51,280 nucleotides of DNA from Sphingosinicella sp. (lineage in GTDB: Bacteria; Pseudomonadota; Alphaproteobacteria; Sphingomonadales; Sphingomonadaceae): NCBI GenBank assembly GCA_016793845.1, contig JAEULI010000179.1:1-51280 (forward strand), written 5' to 3'. A program made the position numbers and the translations under genes. Positions 18,536-30,659 of the stretch are shown here, in pieces. The notes under the pieces were generated by a model. The model made no database searches and was not told the origin of the DNA. It saw only the letters and a program-made list of their open reading frames with translations. Each line of letters starts with the position of its first letter. Within the stretch, counting starts at the first letter, position 1.

Positions 18536-19473
18536 GCGCGCGGGTGCGCGTGCCGGTAAACGTCGAGCAGCCGCGCCGCATCGACCTCCGTGTAGACCTG
18601 CGTCGAGGAGAGGCTGGCGTGGCCGAGGAGTTCCTGAATCGAACGCAGGTCCGCGCCGCGCGCGAGAAGATGCGTCGCGAAACTGTGGCGAAGCGCGTGC
18701 GGCGTCGCTGAGGGCGGCAGACCGAGCGCAGCGCGTGCGGCACGCATCGCAGCGCGGATCATGCCTGGTGAAAGCACGCCGCCCTTGGCGCCCCGGAACA
18801 GCGGCGTGCCGGGCGCGGGACTAAACGGCGCGAGCGCGAGATAGGCCTCGATCGCCTCGCGCACCTTCGGCAGCACGGGCACGACACGCGTCTTGCCGCG
18901 CTTGCCGGTAACAGTGATCGCCGCGCCGATCGGCAGCACATCGCCGGTGAGCGAAAGTGCCTCGGCAATGCGAAGTCCCGATCCGTAAAGCAGCAGCAGC
19001 ACCGCCGTATCCCGCGCGCCGATCCACGGCTCACGCGCCTCCTCGCCCGCAAGGTCTGCAACACCCGTCGCATCTGCGGGCGCAAGCGGGCGCGGCACGC
19101 GCTTCTTCAGACGCGGCGAGGCAAGCCCCGCGATCGCCTTGCAATCGATGCCACGATGCTTTCGCGCCCAGCGGAAGAAGCTGCGGAGCGATGCGACCTC
19201 GCGCGCGACGGAAACGTTGGCAAGGCCTTCGGCACGGCGGTGCGCGAGATAGGCACGAAGGTCGGCGAGGCTGAGCGCGGCAAGCGCACTGTCCGTCACC
19301 ACAGCACCCAGATGCCCGCCCATGAAATGCACGAAGCCGTTGAGGCTTGTCTGATAAGCGCGGAGCGTGTGCGCAGAGCGGCGCTCGGCGGCTTCGAGGT
19401 GCTGGAGCCATTCCGCAACGCGGGCGTGCGCGGGCTGGTTCAGCGCCGGGTCTAGGGCTCGATCTGCATCCAC
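18532..19473 (-). CDS. xerC: Tyrosine recombinase XerC
   Basis: 313 aa. An N-terminal SAM-like core-binding domain (residues about 10-95, TLRAYQTSLNGFVHFM) and a catalytic domain with Arg in GSGLRIAEAL, Lys in TGKRGKTRVV, HALRHSFATHLL, the LGHASLSSTQ His, and the nucleophile Tyr in VYTEVD. It resolves chromosome dimers at dif with XerD. The frame is open far upstream, so the start is not fixed. GTG 19473 gives the family length and overlaps the DUF484 stop by 22 bases. No signs of a mobile element, so this is the housekeeping enzyme. Confidence 0.92.
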   Translation of the reverse strand: MDADRALDPALNQPAHARVAEWLQHLEAAERRSAHTLRAYQTSLNGFVHFMGGHLGAVVTDSALAALSLADLRAYLAHRRAEGLANVSVAREVASLRSFFRWARKHRGIDCKAIAGLASPRLKKRVPRPLAPADATGVADLAGEEAREPWIGARDTAVLLLLYGSGLRIAEALSLTGDVLPIGAAITVTGKRGKTRVVPVLPKVREAIEAYLALAPFSPAPGTPLFRGAKGGVLSPGMIRAAMRAARAALGLPPSATPHALRHSFATHLLARGADLRSIQELLGHASLSSTQVYTEVDAARLLDVYRHAHPRA

Positions 19474-20015
19474 CGCGCGATCATGCGCGAAACCACATCG
19501 CCGAGAAAGGCGAGAAGCTCGTTCCCATGATAATCGCCGAAGTTGTGCGGCGCGCGCGAGCCGAGCGCGATGATGCCGGTGGGCGCGGGCGGCGTGGGTT
19601 TGAGCGCGATCAGCGCTTCCGAACGGATGAGCTCGGCCGCCGGGCCGAACACGGGCGAGCCATGCTTCACGCTGCGCGCCTGCCCCACGGGGAGCAGGTG
19701 GCACCAGAGCTCGACCTGCTCGGGATCGATGAACTGCACACCGCTCGCACTGGCGCGAATCCCCTGGCCGCTTGTGGTCAGCCCGAGGCCAACGGCATCG
19801 ATGCGGAGGATATCCACCCAGTCCTGCGTCACGACATGGATCAGGTGCTCGAAGTCGCGCGCATCCAGCGCGGCGAGCGCGGCGGCGTGGATCTGCTGCA
19901 CGGCGCCCGCGTGGCCGCGCGCATAGGCGAGCAGGTCGCTGTTCGCCTCACCGAGCACGGCGACACGGGTGCGCAGGCGAACCAGCGCTTCGGACTGGAA
20001 ATCAAGAACAGCCAT
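19452..20015 (-). CDS. DUF484 family (GAF-like) protein
   Basis: 187 aa, conserved upstream of xerC in many proteobacteria. A short helical N-terminus (FQSEALVRLRTRVAVLGEANSDLLAYA) leads to a GAF-like domain (about 50-185), with an ALGSRAPHNFG segment near 150. Function unknown; the link to xerC is genomic only. The ATG is at 20013-20015. Confidence 0.85.
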   Translation of the reverse strand: MAVLDFQSEALVRLRTRVAVLGEANSDLLAYARGHAGAVQQIHAAALAALDARDFEHLIHVVTQDWVDILRIDAVGLGLTTSGQGIRASASGVQFIDPEQVELWCHLLPVGQARSVKHGSPVFGPAAELIRSEALIALKPTPPAPTGIIALGSRAPHNFGDYHGNELLAFLGDVVSRMIARWMQIEP

Positions 20016-20068
20016 GCCCGCGACCCTATCGCGGACATGGTTAAAAGAAGCTGAGCGCTAGAGGATGG

Positions 20069-20722
20069 CTAAAGGATGGACTGCCCGGTCTTTTCCCAGT
20101 CGGCGAGGAAGCCGGCGATGCCCTTGTCGGTGAGCACGTGGTTGAAGAGCGCGCGGATCACCGCCGGGGGGGCCGTCATCACGTCCGCGCCGATCTTCGC
20201 CGATTCGAGCACATGGATCGGATGGCGGATGCTGGCGACGAGGATTTCGGTGGCGAAATCGTAGTTGTCGTAGATGAGGCGGATGTCGCTGATCAGCTGC
20301 ATCCCGTCGAGGCCGTTGTCGTCGTGGCGGCCGACGAACGGCGAGATGAAGGTCGCGCCCGCCTTCGCCGCGAGCAGCGCCTGATTCGCCGAGAAGCAGA
20401 GCGTGACGTTCACCATCGTGCCGTCGCTGGTCAGCGCCTTGCAGGTCTTCAGGCCATCGATGGTGAGCGGCACCTTGATGGCGATGTTGTCGGCGATTTT
20501 GCGGAGGACTTCGGCTTCCTTCATCATCGTCTCGTGGTCGAGCGCGACGACTTCCGCCGAAACCGGCCCTTCCACGATCCCGCAGATCTCCGTCACGACC
20601 TCCACGAAACCGCGGCCGGACTTGTGGATGAGGCTCGGGTTCGTCGTCACGCCGTCGAGGAGTCCGGTGGCGGCGAGGTCGGCGATGTCCTTTGTGTCGG
20701 CGGTGTCGACGAAGAATTTCAT
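20069..20722 (-). CDS. Transaldolase / fructose-6-phosphate aldolase-like
   Basis: 217 aa TIM-barrel class I aldolase of the short transaldolase group (TalC/MipB/Fsa). [13 protein letters not shown] opens the protein; [10 protein letters not shown] is the family signature; the Schiff-base lysine is in NIAIKVPLT; the C-terminal half has [14 protein letters not shown]. It either transfers dihydroxyacetone units in the non-oxidative pentose phosphate pathway or cleaves fructose-6-phosphate; sequence alone does not separate the two. An upstream in-frame start at 20785 adds unrelated residues and was not chosen. Divergent from priA. Confidence 0.93.
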   Translation of the reverse strand: MKFFVDTADTKDIADLAATGLLDGVTTNPSLIHKSGRGFVEVVTEICGIVEGPVSAEVVALDHETMMKEAEVLRKIADNIAIKVPLTIDGLKTCKALTSDGTMVNVTLCFSANQALLAAKAGATFISPFVGRHDDNGLDGMQLISDIRLIYDNYDFATEILVASIRHPIHVLESAKIGADVMTAPPAVIRALFNHVLTDKGIAGFLADWEKTGQSIL

Positions 20723-20829
20723 GGGTCGGGCTTTCGAAAGAGGCGTTTGAACAGCCCTTAGCGATTCGAATCGCGGGGCGTCCATAGCGCGGCTTTGCCT
20801 TCGTGGGCGCGTGCTTACATAAGGGCGCG

Positions 20830-23001
20830 ATGCCCGCCCCCCGTCTCCGTGTGCTCACCCGCAATGCCGCGCTTGGCCCACTCGATTACCGAGCGCCGGC
20901 CGAAGGCGTACCGGTGGGGAGCGTGGTGCGCGTGCCGCTCGGGCCGCGCGAGCTGCACGGCGTGGTGTGGGAAGCCGACCGGCTGCCGACGACCGAAGTC
21001 GCCGACGCGAAACTGAGGCCGATCCACGGCATCGCGCCGGTGCCGCCGATCCCGGCGAGCGTGCGGCGGCTCGTGGAGTGGGTTGCGGCCTATTATCTGG
21101 TGCCTCCGGCTGCCGTGCTGCGCATGGTGCTCTCGGTCTCCGCCGCGCTTGATGGTGCGCGCACCGTCACCGAATACCGCGTCTCCGGCATCCTCCCCGA
21201 ACGCATGACGGAGAAACGCGAGGCCGCCCTCTCCTCGCTCGGCGATGCGCAGGGGCTGGTGCGCGAGCTTGCCGAATGGTCGGGCGTTTCGGACGCGGTG
21301 ATTCGCGGGCTCATCTCGGCAGGAGCGATCGAACCGGTGACAGTGTCGGTGGACCGCACGCCACCACTCCCCGATCCCGATTTCGGCCCGCCCGTGCTGG
21401 AGGCAGAGCAGGAGGCCGCTGCCTCTGCGCTGGTCGCGGCGGTGAAAGCGCACGACTTCGCGCCCTTCCTGCTCGACGGCGTCACCGGATCGGGCAAGAC
21501 CGAAACCTATCTGGAGGCCGTCGCCGCTGCGCTCGAATCCGGCGGGCAGGCGCTCGTGCTGCTGCCGGAGATCGCGCTTACCGAACCGTTCCTCCGCCGC
21601 TTCGAAGCGCGCTTCGGCTGCAAGCCCGTGCAGTGGCACAGCGACCTGCGCTCCTCCGAGCGCCGCACCGCATGGCGCGCGGCCGCGAGCGGCGCGGCGA
21701 AGGTGGTGGTGGGCGCACGTTCGGCGCTGTTCCTCCCCTACCCCGACCTGCGCCTGATCGTCGTCGACGAAGCACACGAGACGAGCTTCAAGCAGGAAGA
21801 CGGCGTTCCCTATCACGCGCGCGATGTCGCCGTGATGCGCGCACAGATCGAGGAGATTCCCATCGTCCTCGCCACCGCCACCCCTGCCATCGAAACGCTG
21901 GCGCAGGTCACGCGCGGCCGCTACCGCCACCTCGAACTCGCGAGCCGCTTTGGCGGCGCGCAGATGCCCGGCATCGAGGCGATCGACCTGCGCGTCACCC
22001 CGCCCGAACACGGTCGCTGGCTCGCGCCGCCGCTTGTCGAGGCGATGAAGGACAGGATCGCGCGCGGCGAACAGTCGCTGCTGTTCCTCAACCGGCGCGG
22101 CTACGCCCCGCTCACGCTCTGCCGCCACTGCGGCACGCGCATCGAGTGCCCGAACTGCACGGCGTGGATGGTCGAGCACCGGCTCGTGAAGCGCCTGCAA
22201 TGCCACCATTGCGGGCTTGTCGAAGCCGTGCCCGAGGCCTGCCCGGAGTGCGGCGAGGAACACAGCCTCGTCGCCTGCGGCCCCGGCGTGGAGCGCATCG
22301 CCGAGGAGGTTTCCGCGCTGTTCCCGGACGCGAACGTCGCGCTCGTCACGTCGGACACGATCCACTCGCCCGCGCAGGCGAAGGCGCTCGTCGACAGCGC
22401 GCTTGGCGGCGAGATCGATATCTTCATCGGCACACAGCTCATCACCAAGGGCTACCACTTTCCCGAGCTGACGCTCGTCGGCGTCGTCGATGCCGACCTT
22501 GCGCTGAAAGGCGGCGACCTCCGCGCGGGGGAGCGCAGCTTCCAGCAGATCAGCCAGGTCGCCGGGCGTGCGGGGCGCGGCGAAAAGCCGGGGCACGTCT
22601 ATATCCAGACGCACCAGCCCGAAGCGCCCGTGCTCGCCGCGCTCGTCGCGGGCGATGCGCCCGGCTTCTACGCCGCCGAGACGGAGGCGCGCCGCGCCGC
22701 CGCGATGCCGCCGTTCGGGCGCCTTGCCGCGATCATCGTTTCCGGGCCGGACGAGGCGGAGGTCGCGGCAACCGCCCGCGCGATCGGTCGCGCCGCGCCC
22801 ACGGGCATCGACGGCCTCACCATCCTCGGCCCCGCCCCCGCGCCGCTCTCGCTGCTACGTGGGCGTTTCCGGCACCGGCTTCTCGTCCACGCCGCGCGGC
22901 GGGCGGATGTGCAAGGGCTGATCGCAGACTGGCTGGGGGGCGTCGAGGTGCCCCGGAACGTGCGCGTTTCCGTGGACATCGACCCTTACAGCTTCGTTTA
23001 G
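20830..23001 (+). CDS. priA: Primosomal protein N' (replication restart helicase PriA)
   Basis: 723 aa. An N-terminal 3'-DNA-binding domain ([17 protein letters not shown]), then a winged helix, then a superfamily 2 helicase core with Walker [14 protein letters not shown] box [15 protein letters not shown] (motif III) and motif [16 protein letters not shown] zinc-binding insert carries paired Cys: CRHCG, CPNC, CHHCG, CPECG. ATG 20830 is preferred over GTG 20803. It reloads DnaB at stalled forks. The stop codon TAG is the first three bases of a 146-bp palindromic element. Confidence 0.96.
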   Translation: MPAPRLRVLTRNAALGPLDYRAPAEGVPVGSVVRVPLGPRELHGVVWEADRLPTTEVADAKLRPIHGIAPVPPIPASVRRLVEWVAAYYLVPPAAVLRMVLSVSAALDGARTVTEYRVSGILPERMTEKREAALSSLGDAQGLVRELAEWSGVSDAVIRGLISAGAIEPVTVSVDRTPPLPDPDFGPPVLEAEQEAAASALVAAVKAHDFAPFLLDGVTGSGKTETYLEAVAAALESGGQALVLLPEIALTEPFLRRFEARFGCKPVQWHSDLRSSERRTAWRAAASGAAKVVVGARSALFLPYPDLRLIVVDEAHETSFKQEDGVPYHARDVAVMRAQIEEIPIVLATATPAIETLAQVTRGRYRHLELASRFGGAQMPGIEAIDLRVTPPEHGRWLAPPLVEAMKDRIARGEQSLLFLNRRGYAPLTLCRHCGTRIECPNCTAWMVEHRLVKRLQCHHCGLVEAVPEACPECGEEHSLVACGPGVERIAEEVSALFPDANVALVTSDTIHSPAQAKALVDSALGGEIDIFIGTQLITKGYHFPELTLVGVVDADLALKGGDLRAGERSFQQISQVAGRAGRGEKPGHVYIQTHQPEAPVLAALVAGDAPGFYAAETEARRAAAMPPFGRLAAIIVSGPDEAEVAATARAIGRAAPTGIDGLTILGPAPAPLSLLRGRFRHRLLVHAARRADVQGLIADWLGGVEVPRNVRVSVDIDPYSFV

Positions 23002-23144
23002 GGCCAATCGACATTCAGAAGATGACGTGCCGAAAATGGTGGATTTTCGTGACCCGGAGCGGAGCGTACTAAAGGTACGTGAGCACCGGAAGCACGGGAA
23101 GCCGCCATTTGCAGGCCGTCAGGGCTGAATGTAGATTGGCCCTA
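22999..23144. mobile_element. 146-bp palindromic MITE-like repeat element
   Basis: The 20-base arms TAGGGCCAATCGACATTCAG (22999-23018) and CTGAATGTAGATTGGCCCTA (23125-23144) are inverted repeats with one mismatch. Inside, 23034-23051 and 23093-23110 pair over 18 positions (14 matches, most of the rest G-U in one RNA strand). A centre CGTAC-TAAAG-GTACG closes the fold. The whole unit is therefore one long imperfect hairpin, with no coding capacity, bounded by TA at each end. This fits a non-autonomous element with a TA target site. The priA stop TAG is formed by its left end. Confidence 0.6.
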
Positions 23145-23199
23145 GAAGCTTGTAACCTTTTGGGCGGCTCATACGTATAGTCCCACGGAGGATGTGTGC

Positions 23200-23691
23200 A
23201 TGATCCGACGTGAATTTCTTGGGCTCGGCGCAGGGTTGCTGGGTGCTGGCCTCATGGGACACCGGGCGCTTGCCGGGGACGAGAAGCCGGTCGGCGACTT
23301 CCCCATCCGCTACAGCGACGCCGAGTGGAAACGCCGCCTGACGGGCGAACAATATTATATCCTGCGCAAGGCGGGCACCGAACGCGCCTTCACGAGCCCG
23401 CTGCTCAAGGAAAAGCGCAAGGGCACCTTCACCTGCGCAGGCTGCGCGCTGCCGGTCTACCGATCGGCCGACAAGTACGACAGCGGCACCGGCTGGCCGA
23501 GCTTCACGCGGGCGATCAGGGATGCGGTCGCCACGAAGACCGACCTAACGCTCGGCATGGTCCGCCGCGAGGTGCACTGCCGTCGCTGCGGCGGTCACCT
23601 CGGCCACGTGTTCAGCGACGGACCGCCGCCCACGGGCACGCGGCACTGCATCAACGGCGACGCGCTCGGCTTCGTGCCGACAACAACCTGA
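23200..23691 (+). CDS. msrB: Peptide-methionine (R)-S-oxide reductase, Tat-exported
   Basis: 163 aa. A twin-arginine signal (MIRREFLGLGAGLLGAGLMG) targets the folded protein to the periplasm. The MsrB domain follows: zinc CxxC pairs CAGC and CRRC, GGHLGHVFSDG, and the catalytic Cys in RHCINGDALGF. The loop that often carries the resolving Cys reads SGTGWPSF, with Thr instead of Cys, so recycling must use another thiol or a direct donor. GGAGG lies 8 bases before ATG 23200; the earlier GTG 23194 is less likely. First of a three-gene Msr set. Confidence 0.93.
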   Translation: MIRREFLGLGAGLLGAGLMGHRALAGDEKPVGDFPIRYSDAEWKRRLTGEQYYILRKAGTERAFTSPLLKEKRKGTFTCAGCALPVYRSADKYDSGTGWPSFTRAIRDAVATKTDLTLGMVRREVHCRRCGGHLGHVFSDGPPPTGTRHCINGDALGFVPTTT

Positions 23692-23698
23692 AAGGACG

Positions 23699-24097
23699 AT
23701 GACGATGGACAGGAGACTGACGGAAACCGAGTGGAAGGCCCGGCTCTCGTCAGAACAATATCGCGTGCTGCGCGAAGCGGGCACCGAGCGCCCGTGGTCG
23801 AGCCCGCTCAACGACGAGAAGCGCGAGGGCGAGTTCGTCTGCGCGGGCTGCGGCGCGGTGCTTTACGGCTCCGCCGACAAATTCGACAGCGGCTGCGGCT
23901 GGCCAAGCTTCACGCGCGCCGAAGGCGATATCGTCGAGCGCCCGGACCATAGCCACGGCATGGTGCGGACGGAGCTGCTGTGCGGCCGCTGCGGCGGGCA
24001 CCTCGGGCACGTGTTCGACGACGGCCCGCTTCCCACCGGTCAGCGCCACTGCATCAACGGCGTCTCGCTAGCGTTCGTGCCGGAAAAGACGGAATGA
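23699..24097 (+). CDS. msrB: Peptide-methionine (R)-S-oxide reductase, cytoplasmic
   Basis: 132 aa without a signal peptide, so it is cytosolic. It shares the upstream gene's sequence closely (EWKxRLxxEQYxxLRxAGTER; SPLxxEKRxGxFxCAGC), which points to tandem duplication. Zinc pairs CAGC and CGRC, catalytic Cys in RHCINGVSLAF. Unlike its neighbour it has SGCGWPSF, so the usual resolving Cys is present for thioredoxin-dependent recycling. Its stop overlaps the msrA ATG by 4 bases (ATGA). Confidence 0.94.
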   Translation: MTMDRRLTETEWKARLSSEQYRVLREAGTERPWSSPLNDEKREGEFVCAGCGAVLYGSADKFDSGCGWPSFTRAEGDIVERPDHSHGMVRTELLCGRCGGHLGHVFDDGPLPTGQRHCINGVSLAFVPEKTE

Positions 24098-24693
24098 GAC
24101 ACGCCGCGCCCCGTCTTCTGCTGGGCCTGCTGCTTCTTGGCCTGCCGCTTCTTGGGGGCTTCGCGCCCGCCGAAGCACCGGCGCGCGCAGAGGCGATCTT
24201 CGCCATGGGCTGCTTCTGGTCGGCGGAGGCCGCGATGGAAAAGCAGCCGGGCGTGATCGAGGCGGTTTCGGGCTTCGCGGGCGGAACCGTGGCGAACCCG
24301 TCGTACCGGCAGGTCACGCGCGGCGGCACCGGACACATCGAGGCCGTGCGCGTCGTCTACGATCCCGAAAAGACCACCTATGCGAAGCTGCTCGCCGCCT
24401 TCTGGCACAACATCGACCCGTTCGATCCGGACGGCCAGTTCTGCGACCGGGGCGCCTCCTACCACACCGCCGTCTTCGCGATGAACGCAGGGCAGCGCAC
24501 GATCGCCGAGACCACGCGCACGCAGATCGAAGCGCATTTCGGCAAGCCGGTGACGACGGCGATTCGCGGCAGTGCGACCTTCTACCCTGCCGAAGGCTAC
24601 CATCAGGATTTTGCGAAGCGGAATGCACTGCGCTACCGCGCCTACCGCTCAGGTTGCGGGCAGGACCGGCGGCTCAAGGCGGTGTGGGGATAG
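24094..24693 (+). CDS. msrA: Peptide-methionine (S)-S-oxide reductase, exported
   Basis: 199 aa. A hydrophobic signal segment (residues about 7-25, Leu-rich, ending near APAEA) precedes the MsrA domain. The active site GCFWSAEAAME is complete, with GGTVANPSYRQV, GHIEAVRVVYDP and YPAEGYHQDF. A C-terminal Cys in YRSGCGQ may be the resolving residue. The FDPDGQFCDRGASYHTAVF segment marks the divergent MsrA branch with an extra Cys. It repairs S-sulfoxides in the periplasm, complementing the Tat-exported MsrB two genes upstream. Confidence 0.93.
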   Translation: MRHAAPRLLLGLLLLGLPLLGGFAPAEAPARAEAIFAMGCFWSAEAAMEKQPGVIEAVSGFAGGTVANPSYRQVTRGGTGHIEAVRVVYDPEKTTYAKLLAAFWHNIDPFDPDGQFCDRGASYHTAVFAMNAGQRTIAETTRTQIEAHFGKPVTTAIRGSATFYPAEGYHQDFAKRNALRYRAYRSGCGQDRRLKAVWG

Positions 24694-24702
24694 CCTGCTC
24701 TC

Positions 24703-24999
24703 TCAGTAGCTGACGGTTTCCTGAGCCATCGGGCACCATTTCTCGTCATATTCGCCGCGCTTACTGGCATCCTCGCACTTGCGGCGCGCCTTGCCGATGC
24801 GCTCTTCCTGCTTTCGGATCTCGCGGCCGCGCTTCTCGTCGGCCTCCGACTGGCTGGTGGTGACGGCATCGACCCCGGCGCTCGCCGCCTTCACGGGCAG
24901 TGTCACGATGTCGACCGCCGTGCGCGCGATGCAGGCCGGAAGCAGCAGCGCAGCGAACGGCAGCATCAATCGGACGGACGCGAATCGGGTGAAGCCCAC
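24703..24999 (-). CDS. Small predicted lipoprotein
   Basis: 98 aa of unknown function. The signal has basic residues, a hydrophobic core and the lipobox LLLPAC (Cys 23). The mature part has a Val/Ala-rich stretch (TAVDIVTLPVKAASAGVDAVT), then a charged helix (EADEKRGREIRKQEERIGKARRKCED) and two further Cys. GTG 24999 is chosen because GGAGG lies 9 bases before it; ATG 24966 is an alternative. It converges with msrA with a 9-base gap. I do not recognise the family beyond this type of sphingomonad small lipoprotein. Confidence 0.65.
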   Translation of the reverse strand: MGFTRFASVRLMLPFAALLLPACIARTAVDIVTLPVKAASAGVDAVTTSQSEADEKRGREIRKQEERIGKARRKCEDASKRGEYDEKWCPMAQETVSY

Positions 25000-25266
25000 G
25001 GCGACAAACCTCCAGCGGAAGACAAGCCTGTCCTTACGCCCATGCTGATGAACAATCGCCGATCCGCGGCGCTGTCCGGCGCGCATCAGGGGCATTTCGT
25101 CGCGTGCCCGGCAGCCCGTGTTTTCCGCCTCTTGCTGCCTTGCAACAAGAAGGGGTGCGTGCTAGTCGGCCCCCGCCAGTCGTGAAGGGGGTGCATTCGC
25201 GCGCCCTTCGCTATGCGCAGGCAATTCGACATCCGGGCTTACACCGAACGAGACCCAAGAGGACGC

Positions 25267-25830
25267 GTGGATACAGGCGGCAATACAGGGAGCAGGGCAC
25301 ACGGACTTTCGGGGCGTTATGCCACCGCATTGTTCGATCTGGCCCGTGACGGCAAGGCGATCGAAGCTGTCGAGACGAGCCTTGCTGCGGTTCGCGCAGC
25401 GCTTTCCGAATCGGAAGACTTCCGCGGGCTGACGCTGTCGCCGCGGATCGGACGCAGCGAAGCGGCGAAGGCGGTCGCTGCCGTCGCGAAGGCGCTGAAG
25501 CTCGATCCGCTGACTTCGAAGTTCCTCGGCGTGCTCGCCGAAAACCGCCGCCTCGGCGCGCTTTCCGCGATCATCCGCGACTATAACGGTCTCGCCGCCG
25601 CCCACCGGGGCGAGGTGACCGCCGAAGTCACGGCCGCGCACGCGCTCACCGTGAAGCAGCAGGACGCGCTGAAGGCGAAGCTCAAGGCCGGCCTCGGCCG
25701 CGACGTGGCGCTCGATGTCAGCGTCGACCCCGCCATTCTCGGCGGCCTCGTCGTGAAGGTCGGCAGCCGCATGATCGACAGTTCAATCCGTACCAAGCTT
25801 GGCGCGATGGCGCAGGCGATGAAAGGCTAA
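25267..25830 (+). CDS. atpH: F0F1 ATP synthase subunit delta
   Basis: 187 aa. The N-terminal helical domain ([24 protein letters not shown]) binds the top of F1; the C-terminal part, with [26 protein letters not shown], contacts the stator. GTG 25267 is chosen over an upstream in-frame ATG (25213) because AAGAGGA precedes it and the family N-terminus begins here. First of atpHAGDC. The 267 bases before it, back to the divergent lipoprotein, hold no gene and should contain the operon promoter, which I could not pin down. Confidence 0.95.
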   Translation: MDTGGNTGSRAHGLSGRYATALFDLARDGKAIEAVETSLAAVRAALSESEDFRGLTLSPRIGRSEAAKAVAAVAKALKLDPLTSKFLGVLAENRRLGALSAIIRDYNGLAAAHRGEVTAEVTAAHALTVKQQDALKAKLKAGLGRDVALDVSVDPAILGGLVVKVGSRMIDSSIRTKLGAMAQAMKG

Positions 25831-27366
<1,536 letters not shown>

Positions 27367-27379
27367 GGCCGGCACCTAG

Positions 27380-28264
27380 ATGGCAACCCTCAAATCCCTC
27401 AAGCTTCGGATCGCCTCGGTCAAATCGACCCAGAAGATCACGAAGGCGATGAAGATGGTGGCTGCCGCCAAGCTTCGGCGCGCGCAGGAAGCCGCCGAGG
27501 CGGGCCGTCCCTACGCGAGCCGGATCGAAGCGGTCGTCGCCTCTCTCGGCGCGCGCGTGACGCCGGGTCCGCAGACCTCGAAGATGCTGACGGGCTCGGG
27601 CAAAGAGGAGACCTACCTCCTCGTCGTCTGCACCTCGGATCGCGGTCTCGCCGGTGCGTTCAACGCCAACATCGTGAAGGCCGCACGCCTTCGCGCCCAG
27701 GAGTTGATCGCCGCGGGCAAGACGGTGAAGTTCTACCTCGTCGGCAAGAAGGGTGGCGCAGTTATCCGCCGTCTGTTCCCCGGCACGATCATCGCATCGA
27801 CCGAGTTCGCCGGCGTCAAGCAGATCGGCTTCGAAAACGCTGCACCGATCGCCGACGACATCACCGCGCGTTATGAAGCGGGCGAATTCGATGTCGCCTA
27901 TCTCTATTACGCGAAGTTCCAGTCGGCGCTGGTACAGGAACCGACCGAGCAGCAGATCCTCCCCGTTCCGGTCACGGCCGGCGGCGGCGAGGTAGCGGCG
28001 GGCGTTTCCGCAGCCGTCGAGTACGAGCCGGATGAGGAAGGCATTCTCGCCGACCTGTTGCCGCGCAACCTTTCGGTCCAGCTCTTCCGCGCGCTCCTCG
28101 AAAACGCCGCGTCCGAGCAGGGCAGCCGCATGACCGCGATGGACAACGCCACGCGCAACGCCGGCGACATGATCAACCGCCTGTCGATCCAGTACAACCG
28201 GCAGCGTCAGGCAGCGATCACCACCGAACTCGTCGAGATCATTTCGGGCGCCGAAGCGCTCTAG
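27380..28264 (+). CDS. atpG: F0F1 ATP synthase subunit gamma
   Basis: 294 aa central shaft. N-terminal helix (SLKLRIASVKSTQKITKAMKMVAAAKLRRA) and C-terminal helix (MTAMDNATRNAGDMINRLSI... EIISGAEAL) form the coiled coil that rotates inside alpha3beta3. The middle Rossmann-like domain contains VCTSDRGLAGAFN. Alphaproteobacteria often have a short insert near 60-70, visible here as PGPQTSKMLTGSGK. Confidence 0.97.
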   Translation: MATLKSLKLRIASVKSTQKITKAMKMVAAAKLRRAQEAAEAGRPYASRIEAVVASLGARVTPGPQTSKMLTGSGKEETYLLVVCTSDRGLAGAFNANIVKAARLRAQELIAAGKTVKFYLVGKKGGAVIRRLFPGTIIASTEFAGVKQIGFENAAPIADDITARYEAGEFDVAYLYYAKFQSALVQEPTEQQILPVPVTAGGGEVAAGVSAAVEYEPDEEGILADLLPRNLSVQLFRALLENAASEQGSRMTAMDNATRNAGDMINRLSIQYNRQRQAAITTELVEIISGAEAL

Positions 28265-28286
28265 TCAGATACGAAGGCAAGGATAG

Positions 28287-29741
<1,455 letters not shown>

Positions 29742-30149
29742 ATGGCGGACAACCTCCACTTCGAACTGGTGAGCCCCGAGCGGCTTCTGCGCTCCGGCGA
29801 CGTCCACATGGTGGTCGTGCCGGGCACGGAAGGCGACTTCGGCGTGCTCGCGGGCCACGCGCCGTTCATGTCCACGATCCGCCCCGGCGCGATCGAGGTA
29901 TATGAAAGCGCGAGCAGCCCGGCGACGCGCATCTTCATCGATGGCGGCTTCGCCGAGGTGAACGACAGCGGCCTCACCATCCTCGCCGAGAACGCAGTTC
30001 CGGTGGCGGAGATCAAAGCAGACGAAGTTTCGAAGAAACTCGCCGACGCCCGCGAGGACGTGCGCCTCGCGAAGACGGATGCCGAACGCGCCGTCGCCGA
30101 GAAGCAGGTCGCCCGCTACGAGGCGATGCAGGCCGCCGCGGCAAACTAA
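29742..30149 (+). CDS. atpC: F0F1 ATP synthase subunit epsilon
   Basis: 135 aa. The N-terminal beta sandwich ([38 protein letters not shown]) and the two-helix C-terminal hairpin (about 90-135) are both present, so the inhibitory C-terminal domain is retained. Starts on the base after the atpD stop. Last of the operon. The a, b and c subunits of F0 are not here, consistent with a split F0 operon in alphaproteobacteria. Confidence 0.95.
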   Translation: MADNLHFELVSPERLLRSGDVHMVVVPGTEGDFGVLAGHAPFMSTIRPGAIEVYESASSPATRIFIDGGFAEVNDSGLTILAENAVPVAEIKADEVSKKLADAREDVRLAKTDAERAVAEKQVARYEAMQAAAAN

Positions 30150-30154
30150 GCCCT

Positions 30155-30173
30155 CCCCCTGCCGCGCAGGGGG
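30155..30173 (+). terminator. Hairpin after the atp operon (terminator candidate)
   Basis: CCCCCTG and CAGGGGG form a perfect 7-bp GC-rich stem with a 5-base loop, six bases after the atpC stop and just before the stop of the converging DUF6265 gene. No clear T-run follows, so efficiency is uncertain. Confidence 0.45.
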
Positions 30174-30181
30174 ACGCGCTT

Positions 30182-30613
30182 TCACATCCTGACGAAACGC
30201 CAGGACATGGGCTTCGTGCCGTCAGCGCCCGAGATTTCCGCATTCAGCGCTTCGCCGTCGCGCCAGTAGCGCACGCGCGTGGGAAAATCGTGGTTCGGGT
30301 TCTCGAACACGATCTCGCGGTCTCCCGCGCTCACCTGCCGGAACGGCACCGCCGAGCCGCCGCCCGGCGCGCCCCAGAACACGGAAACCCCATCCGCACC
30401 CGGCGCGATGCGCATGAATTCGAAGCTGCGCACGCCTGCCGCATCACCCGCGCGGCCTGAGCCCATCAACTGCCCGGCGCGGGGCATGGTCCAGCATTCC
30501 TCGGTCCAGCGCTCCTGCTGTACCTGCTGCCAGCACCCGCTCATCCACGAAAGATCGGCCGCCGCCACGGGCGCGGAGACGAGCGCGGCGGCAGCGATCA
30601 GGAAACGGCGCAT
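30182..30613 (-). CDS. DUF6265 family exported protein
   Basis: 143 aa. The signal peptide MRRFLIAAAALVSAPVAAA is followed by LSWMSGCWQ, the family opening, and later FEFMRIAPGADGVSVFW and FENPNHDFPTRVRYWRDG. It is a small periplasmic beta protein of unknown function. GGGAGGAA lies before ATG 30613; an upstream open stretch to 30748 adds unrelated residues. Confidence 0.8.
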   Translation of the reverse strand: MRRFLIAAAALVSAPVAAADLSWMSGCWQQVQQERWTEECWTMPRAGQLMGSGRAGDAAGVRSFEFMRIAPGADGVSVFWGAPGGGSAVPFRQVSAGDREIVFENPNHDFPTRVRYWRDGEALNAEISGADGTKPMSWRFVRM

Positions 30614-30659
30614 CTGCGTTCCTCCCCTCTCGAAGGCCGCAGCATAGCATGAAACCGGA

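Noticed and set aside
18532-19473. Integrase of a mobile element
   Set aside because: The DUF484 neighbour and the sequence show it is the housekeeping XerC.
20815-22614. 599-codon frame opposite priA
   Set aside because: Shadow of priA.
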